A program made the translations under genes and the position numbers. The notes beneath the pieces were generated by a model. It did not search any database. It saw nothing but the letters and a program-made list of their open reading frames with translations, and was not told the DNA's origin. DNA of 64,000 nt from the NCBI RefSeq assembly GCF_014204985.1, contig NZ_JACHMP010000001.1, positions 2,108,001 through 2,172,000 of the forward strand, in the 5' to 3' direction. Each line of letters starts with the position of its first letter. The stretch's first letter is position 1. The stretch is from Streptosporangium becharense. Lineage in GTDB: Bacteria > Actinomycetota > Actinomycetes > Streptosporangiales > Streptosporangiaceae. Below are positions 17,325-26,242 of this stretch, in pieces.

Positions 17325-17828
17325 TCACCCGGAATGTTCCCCCAAGTTCGCCTCAAGCACACCTCTCAACAGGTCTATGGCCTCATTCACCGTCTGCTCG
17401 CGGATCTCCTCACGGGACCCCGCAAGGCGCAGGTCCCGGTGCCATACCCGCCCGCCCGGACCGCTAACGGCCAGATGGACGGTACCCACCGGTTTGCCGT
17501 CCTGCGGGTCAGGCCCGGCGACACCCGTCGCGGCCAGGCCGTATGTGGCATCGGCGAGACGGCGGACACCGACGGCCATGGCCGCGGCGACCTCCGGGTG
17601 GACGGCGCCCTCCCGGTCGAGCAGGTCGGCCGGGACGTGCAGGAGCCGGTGCTTGAGCTCCGTGGCGTAGGACAGGACCCCGCCCCGGAAGGCCGCCGAG
17701 GCCCCCGAAGGGCCGGTGAGCGCGGCGCCGATCAACCCCGCGGTCAACGACTCGGCCACCGCCACCGTCTCGCCCCGGCGGACGAGGAGCGAGAGCACCT
17801 GGGTGGCCTGGAGAAGCCGGTGGCTCAT
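17325..17828 (-). CDS. cinA: CinA C-terminal domain protein (NMN amidohydrolase, PncC type)
   Basis: This 167-residue protein consists only of the amidohydrolase domain (AESLTAGLIGAALTG, GGVLSYATELKHRLLHVP, GLAATGVAGP). The N-terminal molybdopterin-binding-like domain of full-length CinA is absent. It is expected to deamidate nicotinamide mononucleotide in pyridine nucleotide salvage. Its ATG overlaps the pgsA stop by 4 bases, so the two are coupled. It belongs to the rodZ-rimO-pgsA-cinA-clgR block. Confidence 0.92.
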   Translation of the reverse strand: MSHRLLQATQVLSLLVRRGETVAVAESLTAGLIGAALTGPSGASAAFRGGVLSYATELKHRLLHVPADLLDREGAVHPEVAAAMAVGVRRLADATYGLAATGVAGPDPQDGKPVGTVHLAVSGPGGRVWHRDLRLAGSREEIREQTVNEAIDLLRGVLEANLGEHSG

Positions 17829-18430
17829 CGTGCCCGCGCCCGCTTCGCGACCTGCCGCAACTTGACCGCCCGGATCACATAGTCGAGGCCGGTGCCGACG
17901 GTCACCACCACGGCCGCCCCCATGATGACCCAGCGGATCGGGCCGGGCACTCCCGGCCAGATGTAGGAGACGATCGCGGCGATCTGCAGGACGGTCTTGA
18001 CCTTCCCGCCGTAGCTGGCCGGGATGACCCCGTGCCGGATGACCGCGAACCGCAGTGCGGTGACGCCCAGCTCCCGGCCGAGGATCACGGCGGTGACCCA
18101 CCAGGGCAGTTCCCCCAGCACCGAGAAGCCGATCAGAGCGGCACCGATCAGGGCCTTGTCGGCGATCGGGTCGGCGATCTTCCCGAAGTCGGTGATCAGG
18201 CCGTAGCGGCGGGCCAGCTCGCCGTCGAGCAGGTCGGTGAGCGAGGCCACCAGGAAGACCACCAACGCGGTCACCCGCCAGCCGGAGCCCGGCACGAAAA
18301 GGCAGACCGCGAAGAAAGGAACCATCGCCAGACGTATCACCGTCACGACGTTGGCGATGTTCCAGGTGCTCACCTTGGGGCGCGTGGATGCCGTGGTCGG
18401 ACCGGTGCCGGTGTCTGGCGTATCGGTCAT
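17825..18430 (-). CDS. pgsA: CDP-diacylglycerol-glycerol-3-phosphate 3-phosphatidyltransferase
   Basis: This 201-residue membrane enzyme carries the CDP-alcohol phosphotransferase motif D-G-x2-A-R-x8-G-x3-D-x3-D, seen as LLDGELARRYG and DFGKIADPIADK. It makes phosphatidylglycerophosphate, the first committed step to phosphatidylglycerol and cardiolipin. About five to six transmembrane segments follow a polar N-terminus. It sits between rimO and cinA, the conserved actinobacterial order. Confidence 0.93.
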   Translation of the reverse strand: MTDTPDTGTGPTTASTRPKVSTWNIANVVTVIRLAMVPFFAVCLFVPGSGWRVTALVVFLVASLTDLLDGELARRYGLITDFGKIADPIADKALIGAALIGFSVLGELPWWVTAVILGRELGVTALRFAVIRHGVIPASYGGKVKTVLQIAAIVSYIWPGVPGPIRWVIMGAAVVVTVGTGLDYVIRAVKLRQVAKRARAR

Positions 18431-18455
18431 ACGATCTCCCGCCCCGGCGGCGCGC

Positions 18456-19868
18456 TCACGGTGCGGCCTTGATGCGCGCGATCAGGTCGACCCCCTCGGA
18501 GTCGACCACGACGGCGCGGACGATCTGGCCGGTGACCAGGCCGATGCCCTGGACCGTTACGCAACCGTCGACCTCCGGCCCCTGGTGGGCGGCACGGCCC
18601 TCGTAGCCGCCGTCTCCCAGATCCTCCTCGATGAGGACGTCGATCTCGGTGCCGATCCGCTCCTCGGCCCGCTGGGCCATCAGCTCCTCGACCAGCTCGG
18701 TGAGCGCGGCCACCCGGGCGTCGACGGTCTCCTGGTCGAGCTTGCCCGGCAGGGAGGCCGCCTCGGTGCCCTCCTCGTCGGAGTAGCCGAAGACGCCGAC
18801 CACGTCGAGCCTGGCCTCCTGCAGGAAGTCGGTCAGCTCGGCGAACTCCTCCTCGGTCTCGCCGGGGAACCCCACGATGAAGTTGGAGCGCACGCCCGCC
18901 TCGGGGGCCAGGGCACGGATGGAACCCAAAAGCTCCAGGAAGCGGCGGGGATCGCCGAAGCGGCGCATCCGGCGCAGCACCGAACCGCTGGCGTGCTGGA
19001 AGGACAGGTCGAAGTACGGGGCGACGCCCTCGGTCGCGGCGATCGCCTCCAGCAGCCCGGGGCGGAGCTCGGCGGGCTGGAGGTAGCTGACGCGCACCCG
19101 TTCGATGCCCTCGGTCGCGGCGAGGGCGGGCAGCAGCTTCTCCAGCGCCCGCAGGTCGCCCAGGTCCTTGCCGTAGGAGGTGGAGTTCTCGCTGACGAGC
19201 ACGAGCTCCTTGACGCCCTCCCCGGCCAGCCAGGCGGCCTCGGCGAGCAGTTCTTCGGGGGCTCGCGAGACGTACGCGCCGCGGAAGGCCGGAATCGCGC
19301 AGAAGGTGCAGCGGCGGTCGCAGCCGGAGGCCAGCTTCAGCGAGGCCACCGGACCGGTGCCCAGGCGCTTGCGGAGCGGCCGGGGACCGCTGGCCGGGGC
19401 CACTCCCTCCGGCAGCTCCCCGTGGCCCGGGATGCTGGCCTTGGGGGCCGCGGCGGCCCGCTCGACCGGCGAGATGGGCAGCAGGGTCCGGCGGTCGCGG
19501 GGGCTGTGCGGCACGAGCGGCCTGCCCGCCAGCACGTCGTCGAGACGCGCGCCGATCTCGGTGTAGTCGTCGAAGGAGATGACGGCCGCCGCCTCCGGCA
19601 GCGCGTCGGCCAGCTGGTCTCCGTACCGCTCGGCCATGCAGCCCGCGGCGACCACCTTGGTGCCCGAGTCGGCTGCGGCGAGCAGCGTGTCGATGGAGTC
19701 CTTCTTCGCGGAGTCGATGAAGCCGCACGTGTTGACGACGATGACGTCGGGATCGTCGTCGCCCAGCTGCCAACCGGCAGCCTCAAGACGGGCGGCGAGC
19801 TCCTCGGAGTCGACCTCGTTACGTGCGCAGCCAAGTGTGATCAGCGATGCGGTTCGGCGGGATGACAT
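18456..19868 (-). CDS. rimO: ribosomal protein S12 methylthiotransferase RimO
   Basis: This 470-residue enzyme has an N-terminal UPF0004 domain ([24 protein letters not shown]), a radical-SAM domain with [11 protein letters not shown] (CxxxCxxC) and a C-terminal TRAM domain. It methylthiolates an aspartate of ribosomal protein S12. A proline/alanine-rich linker near residues 135-165 is longer than usual. It lies 25 bases upstream of pgsA in the same direction. Confidence 0.94.
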   Translation of the reverse strand: MSSRRTASLITLGCARNEVDSEELAARLEAAGWQLGDDDPDVIVVNTCGFIDSAKKDSIDTLLAAADSGTKVVAAGCMAERYGDQLADALPEAAAVISFDDYTEIGARLDDVLAGRPLVPHSPRDRRTLLPISPVERAAAAPKASIPGHGELPEGVAPASGPRPLRKRLGTGPVASLKLASGCDRRCTFCAIPAFRGAYVSRAPEELLAEAAWLAGEGVKELVLVSENSTSYGKDLGDLRALEKLLPALAATEGIERVRVSYLQPAELRPGLLEAIAATEGVAPYFDLSFQHASGSVLRRMRRFGDPRRFLELLGSIRALAPEAGVRSNFIVGFPGETEEEFAELTDFLQEARLDVVGVFGYSDEEGTEAASLPGKLDQETVDARVAALTELVEELMAQRAEERIGTEIDVLIEEDLGDGGYEGRAAHQGPEVDGCVTVQGIGLVTGQIVRAVVVDSEGVDLIARIKAAP

Positions 19869-19932
19869 GGTGATGACTACGGTATCGGGAGTTGGCCACT
19901 ACCCGGTGCACCTCCCCCCTATTCGAGCGACC

Positions 19933-20691
19933 TCAGCGCCGGCCCTCCTTGGCCGCGGAGACCGCGTAGGAGCGGTTGACCACCTGCCCGGGACGCCCGG
20001 GGGCACCGATGTTCTTGCCGTTCATCTGCAGGGTCACCGCTCCTCCGTCGGCGAAGGTGACTTTCATCTTCCTGGCCCGCAGGACGGTGGTCTTGCCCGC
20101 TCCGAGGACTCCGGCGAAGAGCCTGCGTCCGTTCGCGTCCTCGGCTTCCACCCACGAGGACCGCTCCGCCCGGACCTTCAGGACGACCACGTCGCTGCGC
20201 TTGCTCTTGGCCAGCGGCGTCGTCCGGCGCGGGGAGTCGGGCGCCGAACCGGCCGGAGCCGACGGCGCGGCCGGAGGCACCGGGACGACGTCGGCGGTCG
20301 GCGTGTCGCCGTCGCCGCCCATCGTCCGGACCACGCCGAACACGACGACGATGACCAGCGCGACCGCCATGGCCATGGTCCAGTTGGGCGAGCGGCGCTC
20401 GCGGATCCTGATGGGCGTGTCGGCCTGGAAGATGCTCGCGGCGCGGACCGGCAGCGGCACGCCCCCGTGCTCCTCGTCGTAACGGTGCACCAGGGCCTCG
20501 GGATCGAGCCCGACGACCCTGGCGATGTTGCGGATGTGCCCGCGGGCGTAGAAATCGCCGCCGCAGGCGGAGAAGTCGTTCCGCTCGATCGCCTGAATGA
20601 TCACCTCGCGGATGCGCGTCCGCGCGCTCAACTGCCCGACGGTCAGCCCCATCGACCGTCGCGCCTCCGCCAGATCGCCGCCTATGTCCAT
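19933..20691 (-). CDS. RodZ-like helix-turn-helix membrane protein
   Basis: This 252-residue protein has an N-terminal HTH_25 domain (about 5-75; GLTVGQLSARTRI), one transmembrane segment (about 103-122), a Pro/Ala/Ser-rich linker and a C-terminal DUF4115 beta domain (VVVLKVRAERSSWVEAED). RodZ-type proteins link cytoskeletal or cell-wall machinery to the membrane. It sits between ftsK and rimO, its conserved place in actinobacteria. Confidence 0.9.
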   Translation of the reverse strand: MDIGGDLAEARRSMGLTVGQLSARTRIREVIIQAIERNDFSACGGDFYARGHIRNIARVVGLDPEALVHRYDEEHGGVPLPVRAASIFQADTPIRIRERRSPNWTMAMAVALVIVVVFGVVRTMGGDGDTPTADVVPVPPAAPSAPAGSAPDSPRRTTPLAKSKRSDVVVLKVRAERSSWVEAEDANGRRLFAGVLGAGKTTVLRARKMKVTFADGGAVTLQMNGKNIGAPGRPGQVVNRSYAVSAAKEGRR

Positions 20692-20772
20692 AGCGCACGC
20701 CCCCCAGCCCCCGACGTTGCGTAGCGACTCCCATTCAATCAGTAATCGGGCGGAGAGTGCGCAGTGGGATCG

Positions 20773-23304
20773 TCATTCTCCTCTCAAGTCGGCCAGAAGC
20801 CCCGCAAGCTCGTCGGGCTTGACCAGGACCTCCCTGGCCTTGGACCCCTCGCTCGGGCCGACCACGTTCCGGCTCTCCAGCAGGTCCATCAGGCGTCCCG
20901 CCTTGGCGAAGCCCACCCGGAGCTTGCGCTGGAGCATCGAGGTGGAGCCGAACTGGGTGGTGACGATCAGCTCGGCCGCCTGGACGAGCAGGTCGAGGTC
21001 GTCGCCGATCTCCTCGTCGATCTCCTTCTTGGCGGTCGACACGGCGGCGACGTCGTCGCGGTACTCGGCCGCCATCTGGGCCTTGCAGTGCGCGACGATC
21101 TCGGTGATCTCCTTCTCGGAGATGAAGGCGTTCTGCAGGCGCATGGGCTTGCTGGCGCCCATCGGCAGGAAGAGCGCGTCACCCTGCCCGACGAGCTTCT
21201 CGGCGCCCGGCTGGTCGAGGATGACCCGGGAGTCGGACAGCGACGAGGTGGCGAACGCCAGCCGCGAGGGGACGTTGGCCTTGATCAGGCCGGTGACGAC
21301 GTCCACGCTGGGCCGCTGGGTGGCGATGACCAGGTGGATCCCGGCGGCGCGGGCGAGCTGGGTGATGCGGACGATGGAGTCTTCCACGTCGCGGGGGGCG
21401 ACCATCATCAGGTCGGCGAGCTCGTCGACGATCACCAGCAGGTAGGGGTAGGGCTGGTAGACCCGTTCGCTGCCGGGGGGCGGCACGAGCTTGCCCGAGC
21501 GCACCGCCTTGTTGAAGTCGTCGACGTGCCGGAAGCCGCTGGCGGCCAGGTCGTCGTAGCGGCGGTCCATCTCCCCGACGACCCATTCCAGGGCCTCGGC
21601 GGCCTTCTTGGGGTTGGTGATGATCGGCGTGATGAGGTGCGGGATGCCCTCGTACACGCTCAGCTCGACCCGCTTGGGGTCGACCAGGACCATCCGCACC
21701 TCGTCCGGTGTGGCGCGCATCAGGATCGAGGAGATCAGACCGTTGACGCAGACCGACTTTCCGGCACCGGTGGCGCCCGCGATGAGCAGGTGCGGCATCT
21801 TGGCGAGGTTGGCCACGATCGTGCGTCCCTCGACGTCCTTGCCCAGCCCGACGATCATCGGGTGGTGGTCGGCCTGGGCGACCTGGGAACGCAGGATGTC
21901 GCCCAGCGAGACGAGATCCTTGTCGGTGTTGGGGATCTCGACGCCGATCGCCGACTTGCCGGGGATGGGGGACAGGATCCGGACGTCGGCGGACTTGACG
22001 GCGTAGGCGATGTTCTTGGTGAGCGCGGTGACCTTCTCGACCTTGACCGCGGGGCCGAGCTCGATCTCGTAGCGCGTGACCGTCGGTCCCCGGGTGAAGC
22101 CGATCACCTGGGCGTCGATGGCGAACTGCTCCAGCACGCTGGTGAGGGCGTTGACGACGACCGTGTTGGCCTTCGTCTGCGGCTTGGGGGCGCTGCCGGG
22201 ACGCAGCAGCTGGGCGTCGGGCAGGGTGTAGGGCCCGGCCTGCGGTGACAGCACGAGCTGCTCGACCTTGCGCGGTGCCGGGGTGGGCACGGGCGGCTCG
22301 GCCGGCACGGGCATGGCGGCCTGCGGCTCCTCCTCCGTGACCAGGCCGGGAACGATCTCCGGCGCGTGGTCGGCGAGCTTGTCCTCCTGCGACCCGGCGA
22401 CCACGGGGGTGTCGTACGGCTTGACGGTGTCGCCCGGCTCGGAGCCGTCGGCCGCCGGCTTCTTGCGCGTGACGGGCCGCTTCCTGGGGGTGCGCGGCCG
22501 CGCCGGCGCCTCGCGGTTGAAGAGCATGTGCCGGATCTCCGCCAGCCGTTCGGGGATCCGGTGCACCGGCGTCGCGGTGATCACCAGCACCCCGAAGCCG
22601 GAGAGGATCAGTAGCAGCGGGATGGTGACGAAGGCGGGCAGGATGCTGGCCGGCGGCGCCGAGACGACGAAGCCGATCATCCCCCCCGCCGCCGAGACCT
22701 TGTCCATGCCGTCCGAGGGGCCACCCGACGGGTACGGCGTGTTGTGGACGACGTGCACGACACCGAGCACGCCGACGGCGAGGGCGGACCAGCCGATCAT
22801 CATCCGGCCGGTGTCGGCGTTCTGGTCCGGATGGCGCAGCAGTCGCCAGGCCAGCAGGGCCAGCAGAATCGGGACCAGCCAGGTCAGCGACCCGAAGACA
22901 CCGCGCATGACGGCGTTGACCACACCGGAGACCGTGCCGGTGCTCTGCCGCCAGGTCATGGCCGCCAGCACGATCGCCCCGGCGAACACGGCGAGGCCGA
23001 GGCCGTCGCGACGGTGCGCGGGGTCGAGCTCGCGGGCGTTCTGCCCCAGGGCCCGCGCCGCGCTGCCGATGCCCCCGGCGAGGAGCATCCAGACCCCCAT
23101 GAACAGCTTGCCGATCATGATGAGGACCCAGCCGATCGGATCGGGCCGCGCCGGGGCGGGCCTGCGGGCCGAGGCTGCGGCCTTCGGCCGCGCGGTGGAG
23201 GCCCGCCGGGCGGGCGACGTGCGGGCCGAGGGGGACCCGGGCCGGCCGGCGGGCCCTCTGCCGGAGGGCTTGCCTGAGGCGCCTTTAGACGTACGGGTGG
23301 CCAT
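20773..23304 (-). CDS. ftsK: DNA translocase FtsK/SpoIIIE
   Basis: This 843-residue protein has about four N-terminal transmembrane segments (roughly residues 50-250), a Pro-rich linker and a RecA-like motor with Walker A GATGAGKS, VDPKRVEL and VIVDELADL. A C-terminal winged helix (gamma-like; AGRLMDLLESRNVVG) closes it. It pumps chromosomal DNA at division or sporulation septa. ATG 23304 (MATRTSKG) is chosen over upstream starts because it matches actinobacterial FtsK N-termini. No clear ribosome-binding site is present. Confidence 0.94.
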   Translation of the reverse strand: MATRTSKGASGKPSGRGPAGRPGSPSARTSPARRASTARPKAAASARRPAPARPDPIGWVLIMIGKLFMGVWMLLAGGIGSAARALGQNARELDPAHRRDGLGLAVFAGAIVLAAMTWRQSTGTVSGVVNAVMRGVFGSLTWLVPILLALLAWRLLRHPDQNADTGRMMIGWSALAVGVLGVVHVVHNTPYPSGGPSDGMDKVSAAGGMIGFVVSAPPASILPAFVTIPLLLILSGFGVLVITATPVHRIPERLAEIRHMLFNREAPARPRTPRKRPVTRKKPAADGSEPGDTVKPYDTPVVAGSQEDKLADHAPEIVPGLVTEEEPQAAMPVPAEPPVPTPAPRKVEQLVLSPQAGPYTLPDAQLLRPGSAPKPQTKANTVVVNALTSVLEQFAIDAQVIGFTRGPTVTRYEIELGPAVKVEKVTALTKNIAYAVKSADVRILSPIPGKSAIGVEIPNTDKDLVSLGDILRSQVAQADHHPMIVGLGKDVEGRTIVANLAKMPHLLIAGATGAGKSVCVNGLISSILMRATPDEVRMVLVDPKRVELSVYEGIPHLITPIITNPKKAAEALEWVVGEMDRRYDDLAASGFRHVDDFNKAVRSGKLVPPPGSERVYQPYPYLLVIVDELADLMMVAPRDVEDSIVRITQLARAAGIHLVIATQRPSVDVVTGLIKANVPSRLAFATSSLSDSRVILDQPGAEKLVGQGDALFLPMGASKPMRLQNAFISEKEITEIVAHCKAQMAAEYRDDVAAVSTAKKEIDEEIGDDLDLLVQAAELIVTTQFGSTSMLQRKLRVGFAKAGRLMDLLESRNVVGPSEGSKAREVLVKPDELAGLLADLRGE

Positions 23305-23464
23305 GTTAACGAGGCTAACGAGACGGGTGGTGAATCGCAGGGAGGCACGCCGGAACGGCGACGCTCTCCTCCCTACCGTGATCAGCATCACATTAATGGC
23401 GATACTCCAGCAAAACCGACAAAACCCTTAAATCCCCCAATGGCCCCCAAGGAAAGCGCATTCC

Positions 23465-23501
23465 ATTCTATGTATTGACATTGCGTTCCATGTAATAGAA
23501 C
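23465..23501. promoter_or_regulatory. tandem 17-bp operator sites upstream of the symporter gene
   Basis: ATTCTATGTATTGACAT (23465-23481) and GTTCCATGTAATAGAAC (23485-23501) start exactly 20 bp apart. The second is a near-palindrome of form GTTCYATNNNATRGAAC. They lie just before the ribosome-binding site, well placed for repression. Similar pairs lie upstream of the tautomerase and kduI genes. The IclR protein encoded in the cluster is the likely binder (inference). Confidence 0.75.
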
Positions 23502-23533
23502 CTCCTCACCAACAGAGCGTTGGGAGGAGACAC

Positions 23534-25036
23534 ATGTCCGCACTCGACTGGCTCGTCCTTGGGGCGTACTTCCTTGTCATGGTCGCCATCGGCGTGTGGT
23601 CGAAGAGCCGCATCAAGAATGTGGTCGACTTCTTCACCGCCGGCGGCCGCATCCCCTGGTGGTTATCCGGCATCTCCCACCACATGTCGGGTTACAGCGC
23701 GATCATGTTCGTGGCGTTCGCGGCCGTCGCCTACCAGTACGGGCTGGCCATGTACGTCTGGTGGGCGCTGACCATCGGCCTCGGCGTCGGTGTCGGGGCC
23801 TTCCTCTGGGCGGCCCGGTGGAACCGGCTCCGGTCGAAGCACGGCGTGGTCTCCCCCCTGGAGTACCTCGCCAGGCGTTACAACCTGCCGACCCAGCAGG
23901 TGCTGGCCTACAGCGGCGCGCTGCTGAAGGTGGTGGACATCGCGGCCAAGTGGGTGGCGATCGCGATCCTGCTCCGGGGCTTCGCGGGGATCCCGATCCG
24001 GTGGGGAATCCTGGTCACCGGAGCCGTCACGCTGATCTACATCACGGCCGGGGGCCTGTGGGCGGACGTGCTCACCGACTTCGGGCAGTTCGTCATCCAG
24101 GGTGTCGCGGGCGTCGCCATGTTCATCGCGATCATGGCGCACCTGGACGGCGTCGCCACCCTGTGGACGATGTGGGACAAGCTTCCCGAAGGGCACGGCG
24201 ACCCCTTCAACGGGCCCTACACGACGACGTTCTTCCTCGCCCTGCTCTTCATCAAGACCTTCGAGTACAACGGCGGAATGTGGAACCTCGCCCAGCGCTA
24301 CATGGCCGCCTCCTCGGGCTCGGAGGCCAAGCGCTCGGCGCTGCTGTCGAGCGCGCTGTGGCTCATCTGGCCGCTGATCCTGTTCATCCCGATGTTCGCC
24401 GCGCCGCTCATCGTGCCCGGCCTGGCCAACGCCGAAGAGGCCTATGTACGGCTGGCGCAGACCCTGCTGCCGCCGGGTGTGATCGGCCTGGTGCTGGCGG
24501 GCTTCTTCTCGCACACCATGGCCATGGTCGCCTCCGACGCCAACGTGATCTCCTCGGTCATCACCCGGGACATCGCCCCGGTGATCGTCCGCCGGGTGCG
24601 CGAACTGTCCGCCCGGGCCGAACTGACCTTCGCCCGGGTGACCACGTTCGTCTTCGTACTGATCAGCATGGTGATCGCCATCTCGACCGAGGGTCAGGGC
24701 GTCGTACTGAAGATCGTGGTCGACCTGGTCGCGGCGACGATGGGACCGATCTCGATCCCGCTGATGCTGGGCATGCTGCCGTGGTTCCGGCGGAGCGGCC
24801 CGACCGCGGCGATCGTCTCCTGGGCCGCGGGCCTGGGCGTCTGGGCGTACGTGAAGTGGATCGTCGAGGCCAAGGACACCGCGATGGTGGTCGGCGTGCC
24901 GCTGGTGACGTCACTGGTCCTCTACGTGGCGATCGGGCTGCTGAAGCCGGAGAACCGCGCCGATCGCGACGCGTTGGTCGACTCCCTGGACACCGACGCC
25001 GACACCGCGCCGGAGCGGGCGGGTGCGAGCGGCTGA
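23534..25036 (+). CDS. sodium:solute symporter (SSS family), probable uronate importer
   Basis: This 500-residue membrane protein has about 13 transmembrane segments. SSS features are visible: an N-terminal DFFTAGGRIPWW segment, GYSAIMFVAF and DVLTDFGQFVIQG. A strong GGAGGA precedes the ATG by 6 bases. The gene is divergent from ftsK and lies beside kduI/kduD. Its operators match those of kduI and the tautomerase, so its substrate is likely an unsaturated uronate or 5-keto-4-deoxyuronate (inference). It ends at a strong bidirectional terminator. Confidence 0.9.
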   Translation: MSALDWLVLGAYFLVMVAIGVWSKSRIKNVVDFFTAGGRIPWWLSGISHHMSGYSAIMFVAFAAVAYQYGLAMYVWWALTIGLGVGVGAFLWAARWNRLRSKHGVVSPLEYLARRYNLPTQQVLAYSGALLKVVDIAAKWVAIAILLRGFAGIPIRWGILVTGAVTLIYITAGGLWADVLTDFGQFVIQGVAGVAMFIAIMAHLDGVATLWTMWDKLPEGHGDPFNGPYTTTFFLALLFIKTFEYNGGMWNLAQRYMAASSGSEAKRSALLSSALWLIWPLILFIPMFAAPLIVPGLANAEEAYVRLAQTLLPPGVIGLVLAGFFSHTMAMVASDANVISSVITRDIAPVIVRRVRELSARAELTFARVTTFVFVLISMVIAISTEGQGVVLKIVVDLVAATMGPISIPLMLGMLPWFRRSGPTAAIVSWAAGLGVWAYVKWIVEAKDTAMVVGVPLVTSLVLYVAIGLLKPENRADRDALVDSLDTDADTAPERAGASG

Positions 25037-25082
25037 CACCGGGCCGCCATGGCGGCACCACGGCGTTGCCGCAGGACCGCCG

Positions 25083-25132
25083 CGAGGCCGCCACGTCCGC
25101 TCCCGCCGGGAGCCTCGGACGTGGCGGCCTCG
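25083..25132. terminator. bidirectional terminator between symporter and tautomerase genes
   Basis: Perfect 17-bp arms at 25083-25099 (CGAGGCCGCCACGTCCG) and 25116-25132 enclose a loop that itself contains a 5-bp hairpin (CTCCC/GGGAG). It lies in the 98-base gap between the two convergent stop codons and serves both directions. Confidence 0.9.
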
Positions 25133-25134
25133 TA

Positions 25135-25320
25135 CTACTTGTCGGACTCCAGGACGCCACCGTTGGCGACGTCGGACTTCTCGATCTCCGTGAAGACGAT
25201 GCGCACCGCCTCGCGGCGCGCCTTCAGGATGTCCACCGCCGCGTCGGTCAGCGCGGCCACGAATTCGCGGCGCTGGTCGAGGGTCCGACCCGACAGCAGC
25301 TCGACGGTGATGTTCGGCAT
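25135..25320 (-). CDS. 4-oxalocrotonate tautomerase-like small protein
   Basis: This is a 61-residue protein. After Met removal it starts Pro-Asn-Ile-Thr, giving catalytic Pro1; Arg11 and Arg39 (mature numbering) match the active-site arginines of 4-oxalocrotonate tautomerase. The canonical Phe50 is replaced. GGAGG lies 6 bases before ATG 25320, which decides the start over the longer frame. It has its own promoter with two operator sites like those of kduI and the symporter, so it is likely part of uronate catabolism. An activity such as tautomerising or linearising an unsaturated uronate is a hypothesis only. Confidence 0.88.
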   Translation of the reverse strand: MPNITVELLSGRTLDQRREFVAALTDAAVDILKARREAVRIVFTEIEKSDVANGGVLESDK

Positions 25321-25340
25321 GACGACCTCCGGATCATTGT

Positions 25341-25377
25341 GTTGCATAACATGACACCAGATTCCGCTACATGAAAC
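25341..25377. promoter_or_regulatory. tandem 17-bp operator sites upstream of the tautomerase gene
   Basis: GTTGCATAACATGACAC (25341-25357) and ATTCCGCTACATGAAAC (25361-25377) start 20 bp apart, the same arrangement as at the symporter and kduI promoters. They lie 20-57 bases upstream of the tautomerase ATG. Confidence 0.7.
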
Positions 25378-25441
25378 AATATGCGCCGAGCAGCCATCGC
25401 GGACTCAGAAGTGGTGTAACGGGCCGCCGGCCGGAGCGGCG

Positions 25442-25466
25442 GGCTGACGGCCCCCGCCCGTCAGCC
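25442..25466. terminator. hairpin at the end of the kduI-kduD-iclR operon
   Basis: Arms GGCTGACGG and CCGTCAGCC (9 bp) enclose CCCCCGC at the end of the iclR reading frame; the right arm includes the iclR stop codon. A second GC-rich inverted repeat (GCCGCC...GGCGGC region) follows. It probably terminates the leftward operon. Confidence 0.6.
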
Positions 25467-26225
25467 GCGCAGGACCGGTTCGGGAGCGCCGAGAGCGCGG
25501 GAGACCTCCTTGGCCGCCGCGACCACCTCGGGGGCGAACCGCTCGACGTCCTCGCGGCTCATGTCCATCGCCAGGGCGGAGATGGAGATGCCGCCGAGCA
25601 CCTGACCGGTGTGGTCGAAGACCGGGGCCGCCACGCACAGGATGCCGGGGAGGTTCTCCTCGTCGTCCAGCGCGTAGCCGCGGGCGCGCACCTCGGCCAG
25701 ATGGGCCACGAGCCCGTCCGGCGTCGTCAGGGTGCCGGGCGTGGCGGCGGGCATGCCCGTGCGGGCACAGATGGCGCGGACCTCGTCCTCGCCCAGCTGG
25801 GCGAGGATCGCCTTGCCGATCGCGGTGCAGTGCAGGCGCAGGCTCATGCCGACGCGCGAGGGCATCTGGTACGGCCGCCGGCCCTCCAGCTTGTCGACGT
25901 AGACGGCTTCGTCGCCGCTGCGGATCGCGAAGTGCGTGGTGTAGCCGATCCGCTCGTGCAGGGCGTTCAGCGCCACGGACGCCTGGCGGGCCGGGTCGAA
26001 GCGGTTCATGACCCGCCCCGCCAGTGTGAGGATGCGGGGGCCGGGCTCGTAACCCCCGCTGCCGTCCGCCCGCGCGAACCCCCACTCGACGAGCGACTGG
26101 AGGATGCGATGGACGGTCGATTTCGACACCCCCGTCGCGGCGGCGATGTCGGTTACGCGATGGTGCTCGGCTATCGCCTCCAGCACCGCCAGCGCCTTGT
26201 CGATGGAGCTGCCTTCCCTGACCAC
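25461..26225 (-). CDS. IclR-family regulator, probable KdgR-like repressor
   Basis: This 254-residue protein has an N-terminal winged helix (AAATGVSKSTVHRILQSLVEWG) and a C-terminal IclR effector domain (LHCTAIGKAILAQL, GYALDDEENLPGILCVAAPVF). GTG 26225 is chosen because the longer frame upstream is antisense-like noise over kduD. The stop-to-start gap from kduD is 17 bases. IclR members such as KdgR control pectin/uronate genes, so this is the likely binder of the tandem 17-bp sites at three nearby promoters. Effector identity (a keto-deoxyuronate) is inferred. Confidence 0.9.
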   Translation of the reverse strand: MVREGSSIDKALAVLEAIAEHHRVTDIAAATGVSKSTVHRILQSLVEWGFARADGSGGYEPGPRILTLAGRVMNRFDPARQASVALNALHERIGYTTHFAIRSGDEAVYVDKLEGRRPYQMPSRVGMSLRLHCTAIGKAILAQLGEDEVRAICARTGMPAATPGTLTTPDGLVAHLAEVRARGYALDDEENLPGILCVAAPVFDHTGQVLGGISISALAMDMSREDVERFAPEVVAAAKEVSRALGAPEPVLRG

Positions 26226-26242
26226 GACCGTGAGCCTACTGG

